From: Chloroflexota bacterium
Lineage (GTDB): Bacteria; Chloroflexota; Limnocylindria; Limnocylindrales; CSP1-4
Direction: 5' to 3'
Assembly (NCBI GenBank): GCA_025358515.1
Contig: JANYJG010000090.1
Location: 1-32,155, forward strand
Length of the DNA: 32,155 nt
Positions 26,865 through 32,155 of the stretch are shown piece by piece. The notes beneath the pieces are model-generated. The model was not told the origin of the DNA. It was given only the letters and a program-made list of their open reading frames with translations, and did not search any database. Position 1 is the first letter of the stretch. Each line of letters starts with the position of its first letter. The position numbers and the translations under genes were made by a program.

Positions 26865-27356
26865 TCAGTCGGCGATCTTGACCGAGATCATTGCTACCGG
26901 TTCGACCGGGCGGTCGCTGCTGTCGCGTTTGACCTTGGCGATGGCATCGACCACGTCCATGCCGCTGGTGACGTGCCCGAACAGGGTGTACTTCTTGGGC
27001 AGCTTGCCGCCTGAGAGATCCTCGATGCAGATGAAGAACTGGCTGCCATTCGTGTTCGAGCCGGCGTTGGCCATGGCCACCGCGCCTCGGATGTAGTCGC
27101 CTTCGAACGGCTCGTCGGCGAATTTGTAGCCCGGCCCACCAGTGCCCAGGCGCCCCTTGTCGAGCTTGTCTACGTGGCCGTACTCACCGTCACCGCCCTG
27201 GACGACAAAGCCCGGCACGATCCGGTGGAAAACCACGCCGTCGTAGTAGCCCTTGCCGGCCAGTTCGATGAAGTTGGCGGCGGCCTTGGGAGCGCCTGCG
27301 GTGTGAACTTCGAATTCGATGACGCCCTTATCGGTCTCGATTGTCGCTGTGGTCAT
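26865..27356 (-). CDS. cyclophilin-type peptidyl-prolyl cis-trans isomerase (cytosolic)
   Basis: MTTATIETDKGVIEFEVHTAGAPKAAANFIELAGKGYYDGVVFHRIVPGFVVQGGD...GAVAMANAGSNTNGSQFFI. Confidence 0.95.
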   Translation of the reverse strand: MTTATIETDKGVIEFEVHTAGAPKAAANFIELAGKGYYDGVVFHRIVPGFVVQGGDGEYGHVDKLDKGRLGTGGPGYKFADEPFEGDYIRGAVAMANAGSNTNGSQFFICIEDLSGGKLPKKYTLFGHVTSGMDVVDAIAKVKRDSSDRPVEPVAMISVKIAD

Positions 27357-27366
27357 CGCTGTCTCC

Positions 27367-28101
27367 TCAGGGGGTGACGACGTTGGTGCTGGTGATGACA
27401 GCAGGCTCGAGAGCCATGGTGCCGCTATCCCCGCCGGTTGGGATGAGGCCGATGCGATCCACCACGTCCATCCCGCTCGTAACAGTGCCGAAGATCGAGT
27501 ACGTCTTCGGGTACGTCGAGAAAGTCTTCTCATTGAGAATGATGAAGAACTGGGAGCTGCCGGTGTCCGCCGCGCCTTTGTTGGCCATGGCGAGGGTGCC
27601 GCGTTTGTAAGTGCTCTTGACGGCGTCGTCTTTGGTCGACCAGGTGGGTCCGCCCGTGCCCATGAGGCTGGGCGTCAGGTTGGGCAGACGACCATAGGTG
27701 CCATCTCCGCTCTGGATGACGGCGCCGGTGATGATGCGGTGAAAGAGGACATTGTTGTAGTAGCCACAGCGCGCCAAAGCGACGAAGGCGCCGGCGGCGT
27801 TCGCGCCGAGAGAGCCGTCGACCTTGATAACGATGTTGCCGAAGTTGGTGGTCATGGTGACCGTGGCCGTGCCCGACAACGGGGCTGGGGCGGCCGTCGG
27901 GCAGGTGTCGTTTGGCGACGGCGACATGGTGGGTCCGAGGGTATAGGGCGGTGCGGTCGGGGCCCAGGTGGGCGCACCCGGTGTTGGGGCGGACGAGGAA
28001 ACTGGAGAGGCGCCCGATGTCCCGCACCCGACGACGAGCAGGGCGACGCAGCCCAATGCCGCAAGACGGCGAGCTGACGACGGCAGCGAAGCGAGGATCA
28101 T
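27367..28101 (-). CDS. lipoprotein cyclophilin-type peptidyl-prolyl cis-trans isomerase
   Basis: Lipobox LLVVGC; GYYNNVLFHRIITGAVIQSGDGTYG...GTLAMANKGAADTGSSQFFII; ATG 28101 overlaps upstream TGA. Confidence 0.92.
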   Translation of the reverse strand: MILASLPSSARRLAALGCVALLVVGCGTSGASPVSSSAPTPGAPTWAPTAPPYTLGPTMSPSPNDTCPTAAPAPLSGTATVTMTTNFGNIVIKVDGSLGANAAGAFVALARCGYYNNVLFHRIITGAVIQSGDGTYGRLPNLTPSLMGTGGPTWSTKDDAVKSTYKRGTLAMANKGAADTGSSQFFIILNEKTFSTYPKTYSIFGTVTSGMDVVDRIGLIPTGGDSGTMALEPAVITSTNVVTP

Positions 28102-28799
28102 GCGGCGGCCTCCAAGGCTTTGGCGAAGTCTACGGCTCCGGATAGGAGCGGTTCTCCGAGGATGATGCCTGCGATTCCTGAGTCCCGCAGGCCTTTTATG
28201 GCTTCCAGATCGACAGATCCGCCCGCAACGAACATTTCGGCGCGGACCGTCCGCGCCAATTCGGCGAGGAACGACAGGTCCGGACGCACGCCTCCGTGAG
28301 CCAGAACGAACCGACGGACCCCGAGGTCCACCAGTTCGCCGGTAAGCTCCACCAGGCTCGGCGGCGTGGGTCGGTGCCAAGGATACGCGGCCACGCGCTC
28401 CTGGCGCGGGTCAAGTCCGACAGCAAGCCAGCCTTCGGCCACCGCCAGACATTCGCGCAGCAATTCCGGACGATCGGCGATAGACATGGATAGAACGACG
28501 CGCGTCGCCCCGGCGGCGAAGGCGAGCCTGATGTTGTCCGCTCCCTCCATGCCCCCGGCGATCTGAAGCGGCACGGCGACTCGTCCCGCCGTGCGCCCTA
28601 TCGCCTCGAGATTGGCCGGCTTTCCGGCGCGTGCTCCGTCCAAGTCCACGAGATGAATCAGAGTTGCGCCCTGAGCCACGAACTGCTCCGCGATCCGTTC
28701 CGGGCGGTCCGTTGGCGCGCCGACGCCGGCGGCGACGCCCGGCCAGAAAACCACGCGTGAGCGGCCGTTCAGGATGTCGATGGACGGTACGACCAGCAC
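28098..28799 (-). CDS. HisA/HisF-like TIM-barrel protein (divergent)
   Basis: MLVVPSIDILNGRSRVVF...LVDLDGARAGKPANLEAI...VPLQIAGGMEGADNIRLAFAAGATRVVLSM...MFVAGGSVDLEAIKGLRDSGIAGIILGEPLLSG. Confidence 0.85.
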   Translation of the reverse strand: MLVVPSIDILNGRSRVVFWPGVAAGVGAPTDRPERIAEQFVAQGATLIHLVDLDGARAGKPANLEAIGRTAGRVAVPLQIAGGMEGADNIRLAFAAGATRVVLSMSIADRPELLRECLAVAEGWLAVGLDPRQERVAAYPWHRPTPPSLVELTGELVDLGVRRFVLAHGGVRPDLSFLAELARTVRAEMFVAGGSVDLEAIKGLRDSGIAGIILGEPLLSGAVDFAKALEAAA

Positions 28800-28807
28800 G
28801 GTGACCC

Positions 28808-30487
28808 TTAGTTGCCCTTCGCCGCTTCGGCCGCCAGCAGCCGGCGATGGAAGCTGATCGGCAGCGAGCCGTTTCGCATGAGGGTGTCGTGGAAGTCCTT
28901 CAGGCTGAAGCGATCGCCAAGGCGGCGCTGCTCATCGGCCCGGAGCTGGAGCAGCAGTACCTTGCCCAGGAGGTAGCTGAGCTGGTAAGTCGGCGTGTAG
29001 GTGTAGCGGAAGACCTCGGCCTGGGCGTTGGCGTGCTCGAAACCGGTGTGCTCAATAAGGAAGGCGGTGGCCTCGTCCACGGTTACCTCGCCGCGGTGCA
29101 TGCGCACGTCCAGGATGATCCGGCAAGCTCGCCAGATCGCGTCGGTATGCATCGCCAGCAGGAACTCGGGCCCGGCGTCGAAGCCTTGCTCGCGCATCAT
29201 TTGCTCGCTGTACATGCCCCAGCCTTCGACGAACTCGGGCGCGTCGACCAGCAGGCGAACGAGCGACGGGTGGCGCGTCGCCGCGGATAGCTGGAGATGA
29301 TGGCCCGGGTACGCTTCGTGGACGCTGGTGTTGCTGATCGAAGCGTAGTTGTGCTCGCGCATCGCGTTTGGATCGTCTCCGACGGACGGAGTGACGATGT
29401 ATATGCCGGCCGGGTGCTTGTCGAACTTGGGCGGCTCAAAGTACGCGGCGAAGGGGATGACCGTGCGCAGGTATTCCGGGGTGGCAATCACCGAGATCTG
29501 CTCGCCCGGAGGCATGGTCACGATGTCGTGCTCGATGATGTGGGCCCGCGCCCGGTTCATCGCGTCCTTGTAGGCCTCGAGCGCGACCTCGAACGTAGCC
29601 GGGTGGTTCGACTTGACTCGGTCGACCACGGTTGCCTCGTCCACGCCGGGATCGATCCGGCGGGCGTCCTCCACGCGAGCGGCCTTGTTGAGGGCCAGTT
29701 GCTCGTGGCCGATCTCCAGGATCTGCGCGGCGTCAAGCCCGTCGAAGGCTCGCAGACCAACGAGGCGATCGTAATTCTCCGAGCCCAGGGCCCAGGGCTC
29801 GACGGTCTTGCCCATGCCGGCCTTGAGGGTTTCGATGTAGGCGGTAATCGATGCCGTGGCAGTCTCCACTGCCTTGCCCAACCGAGTCTGTGCGCGACCG
29901 TCCAGGACTCCGAGACCGGCGGCTTTGATTTCGTTCAACAGGAACGGCATCTGCTCGCCCGATTCGATCTCGAGCTTCTGCCACAGCTCGACCTGGGGCG
30001 CGGTGGCGCGGCTGCGATGCTGCTCCAGCGCGGCCGGGATGGCCTCCATGCGCGACGTAAGCGACGCGAGCCGGTCCGCCAGGGGGGCGTAATCGCGCGC
30101 GAAAATGCTGAACAGAGCGTCCCCGACCTGGTCCATGGCCGTGGACCGGCGCTCCCAGACTCGATGCACCTCAGTGTCAAAGAGGACGCGGCGGACGTTG
30201 TGGAGAGCCAGCTCGCGTTCCATGCGGACGCTCTCGGACAGCCCGGCGGGATCCAGTGCCTGAAGCTCCTGCTCCTCGCGGTGCCAGTCCGCGATCTCCT
30301 GCTCGACGGCATCTCGCGTGGCGTCGTCCAGCCGGTCATCGGCGTCGTGGATGCCGATATAGGTGGCGAGAATCGGGTGCTGCTCGACGAGGCTGCGGAA
30401 GTGGCTCTCGACAATTCCCCAGAACTGGTCGTCGAGGGGGCCGGCGGGGGCTTTGGAGACGGGTCGCGGGAGGAGGAACTCTGCCAT
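28808..30487 (-). CDS. DUF885 family protein (putative metallopeptidase-like)
   Basis: SNTSVHEAYPGHHLQLSAATRHPSLVRLLVDAPEFVEGWGMYSEQMMREQG: HEAYPGHH and EGWGMYSE motifs. Confidence 0.92.
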   Translation of the reverse strand: MAEFLLPRPVSKAPAGPLDDQFWGIVESHFRSLVEQHPILATYIGIHDADDRLDDATRDAVEQEIADWHREEQELQALDPAGLSESVRMERELALHNVRRVLFDTEVHRVWERRSTAMDQVGDALFSIFARDYAPLADRLASLTSRMEAIPAALEQHRSRATAPQVELWQKLEIESGEQMPFLLNEIKAAGLGVLDGRAQTRLGKAVETATASITAYIETLKAGMGKTVEPWALGSENYDRLVGLRAFDGLDAAQILEIGHEQLALNKAARVEDARRIDPGVDEATVVDRVKSNHPATFEVALEAYKDAMNRARAHIIEHDIVTMPPGEQISVIATPEYLRTVIPFAAYFEPPKFDKHPAGIYIVTPSVGDDPNAMREHNYASISNTSVHEAYPGHHLQLSAATRHPSLVRLLVDAPEFVEGWGMYSEQMMREQGFDAGPEFLLAMHTDAIWRACRIILDVRMHRGEVTVDEATAFLIEHTGFEHANAQAEVFRYTYTPTYQLSYLLGKVLLLQLRADEQRRLGDRFSLKDFHDTLMRNGSLPISFHRRLLAAEAAKGN

Positions 30488-31612
30488 CTATCGCTCCTGG
30501 TGTGTGGTTGCAGGGTCGGCGGCAGCCGATGCCGGTGTTTCGCGGAGTGCGGCCGAGCAGGCCGAAAGGACGGTCTCAATGTCTTGTGCGGTGACGCCGT
30601 AGTGGGTCACGGCTCTCACCGTGCCATGGGGATAATCCACCATCAGGATGCCGCGGGAGCTGAGGGCGTCGAGGAATGCGGCTCGGTCGCGTCGAACCTT
30701 GAAGATCACGAAGTTCGTGACTGCGCGACTCGGGTCCAGCCGGCCGGGCGTGGGCTGCAGCAGGCCACCGGGGGACTCGATGCCGTCCATCTCGGCCAAT
30801 CCCTCGGCCAGTCGGCGGGCGTTGGCGTGATCCTCTGCCAGCCGCTTGACGGTGCCGTTCGGGCCGTCACTGAGCGCCACAAGGCCGGCCGCGGCCAGCA
30901 CGCCGACCTGGCGCATTCCGCCGCCGACGAGCTTGCGACCGCGCCGCGCTTTGGCGATGTACTCGCGCGAGCCGACGAGGACCGAGCCGATGGGGCAGGC
31001 GAGGCCCTTCGAGAGGCAGAACGTGACCGAGTCCGCCGGCGCCGCCAGCTCTGCCGGTGCGACCCCGAGGGCCACGACGGCATTGAAGAAGCGTGCGCCG
31101 TCGATGTGGAGTGGGACGCCGCGCTCGTGGGCTATGGCGGCGATGGTGCGGGTGTACTGGACCGAAAGCGGGCGGGCCATGACGGCGGCGTAAGTGTTCT
31201 CCAGGATCACGAGCCCGGTGATCGGTTCGTGCACGTCCGTTGGATCGCGGAACGCCTCACGAAGCTGCTCGAGGTCCCAGGTGCCGTCCGGGTTCTCGCG
31301 CATCTGGCGGACGGACGTGCCCACGATCACGGCATGGCCGGCCTGCTCGTAGGTGACGACGTGGGTGCTGGCCCCGGCGATGCTCTCCTGGCCGCGCGCC
31401 AGATGGGCCAGCTGGGCCACGAGGTTGCCCATGGTGCCGCTGGCCAGGAAGACGGCCGCCTCCTTGCCGAGCAGTTGCGCCGCGCGTTCCTCCAAGGCGT
31501 TGACCGTGGGGTCATCGCCGAATACGTCGTCCCCCAGCTCGGCGTGATGCATGGCCTCGCGCATGGCCGGCGTCGGGTGGGTAACGGTGTCGCTGCGAAG
31601 GTCGACTGTCAT
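30488..31612 (-). CDS. ltaE: low-specificity L-threonine aldolase
   Basis: MTVDLRSDTVTHPTPAMREAMHHAELGDDVFGDDPTVNALEERAAQLLGKEAAVFLASGTMGN...PLHIDGARFFNA...SVTFCLSKGLACPIGSVLVGS. Confidence 0.94.
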   Translation of the reverse strand: MTVDLRSDTVTHPTPAMREAMHHAELGDDVFGDDPTVNALEERAAQLLGKEAAVFLASGTMGNLVAQLAHLARGQESIAGASTHVVTYEQAGHAVIVGTSVRQMRENPDGTWDLEQLREAFRDPTDVHEPITGLVILENTYAAVMARPLSVQYTRTIAAIAHERGVPLHIDGARFFNAVVALGVAPAELAAPADSVTFCLSKGLACPIGSVLVGSREYIAKARRGRKLVGGGMRQVGVLAAAGLVALSDGPNGTVKRLAEDHANARRLAEGLAEMDGIESPGGLLQPTPGRLDPSRAVTNFVIFKVRRDRAAFLDALSSRGILMVDYPHGTVRAVTHYGVTAQDIETVLSACSAALRETPASAAADPATTHQER

Positions 31613-31650
31613 GGCGTCGAGTATATGACCGCTGCCTTCACGCGCCGTTG

Positions 31651-31701
31651 GCGGCGGCGCGGGTGAGGGCGAGCGGGCGGCGGCGCGGGTGAGGGCGAGC
31701 G
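31651..31701. repeat. 26-bp-period direct repeat GCGGCGGCGCGGGTGAGGGCGAGCG x2
   Basis: 31651-31675 and 31677-31701 identical. Confidence 0.85.
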
Positions 31702-32034
31702 GCGCGGGCGGCGCCCGACTTCTTGCTGATTGCGCGTGAGGTGAGCGTTACTGAGGAGTCTCACGACGACCAGCACGACGCAGGCCGATCGGGCGCGAGA
31801 ATCGAGCATTTGCACCGCGTAATCGGGCCAGATCCGCCCGATGTGAGCCTTTGCGACGGTGCGGGAGCCGGCTGCGCACCCGTTTCGTGGGCGGGCCTTT
31901 CTTTGCGCTCACCTGGCAAGCGTTAGCCAAAATTCGGCGGCTTTGCTGGCGGCAGCAGGCCAGGCCAGGCTCCGGGCAGCATTCGTTGTTCGAGGCTTCC
32001 ACCGGACGACGGGCACACGCAGGGCTGTCGACGT

Positions 32035-32075
32035 TCAGTGACCCTGTCAGTTCAACTGCTCAGTGAATCTGTCAG
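32035..32075. repeat. IS-end-like repeat, copy 2
   Basis: TCAGTGACCCTGTCAGTTCAACTGCTCAGTGAATCTGTCAG; same orientation as copy 1. Confidence 0.65.
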
Positions 32076-32155
32076 GGCCCGAGCCTTGTCGCGGCGGGCA
32101 GCCGTCATTCTCTTCCATGGATGCTCAACCGGTGGGACGTAGGGGACATAGGCAG

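Noticed and set aside
29297-31666. 789-aa plus-strand ORF
   Set aside because: Lies antisense to the well-supported DUF885 and threonine aldolase genes; typical spurious ORF in GC-rich DNA

Overview
32.2-kb GC-rich bacterial chromosomal window. Gene content suggests Chloroflexota or a relative, but this is only a weak inference. Most of it is housekeeping or metabolic: rpoD-type sigma factor, a K+-transport-like cluster (two TrkA/RCK proteins, a USP-like protein, a KimA/APC permease), metallophosphoesterase, rsmG, a CsoR-type repressor, hpt, a NYN/LabA-like protein, DNA pol III delta', acylphosphatase, thioesterase, SpoIID-like protein, UvrD/PcrA helicase, cupins, an SRPBCC protein, a CaCA cation exchanger, a sulfite-oxidase-like molybdoenzyme, tRNA-Arg(CCG), two cyclophilins, a HisA-like protein, a DUF885 protein and threonine aldolase. 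Observations most worth following up: (1) a probable yybP-ykoY (Mn2+) riboswitch with a readable SD-sequestering switch upstream of the CaCA exchanger; (2) a coupled hypothetical plus PD-(D/E)XK-like nuclease cassette (14534-15633); (3) a DnaA-box-like cluster and 16-bp palindrome upstream of rsmG, close to a gene-strand switch; (4) a CsoR operator-like palindrome in the csoR promoter; (5) IS-end-like direct repeats and a decayed transposase N-terminus next to tRNA-Arg; (6) a divergent HisA-like protein. No CRISPR array, rRNA or intact mobile element was seen. All family assignments come from reading motifs, without database searches.
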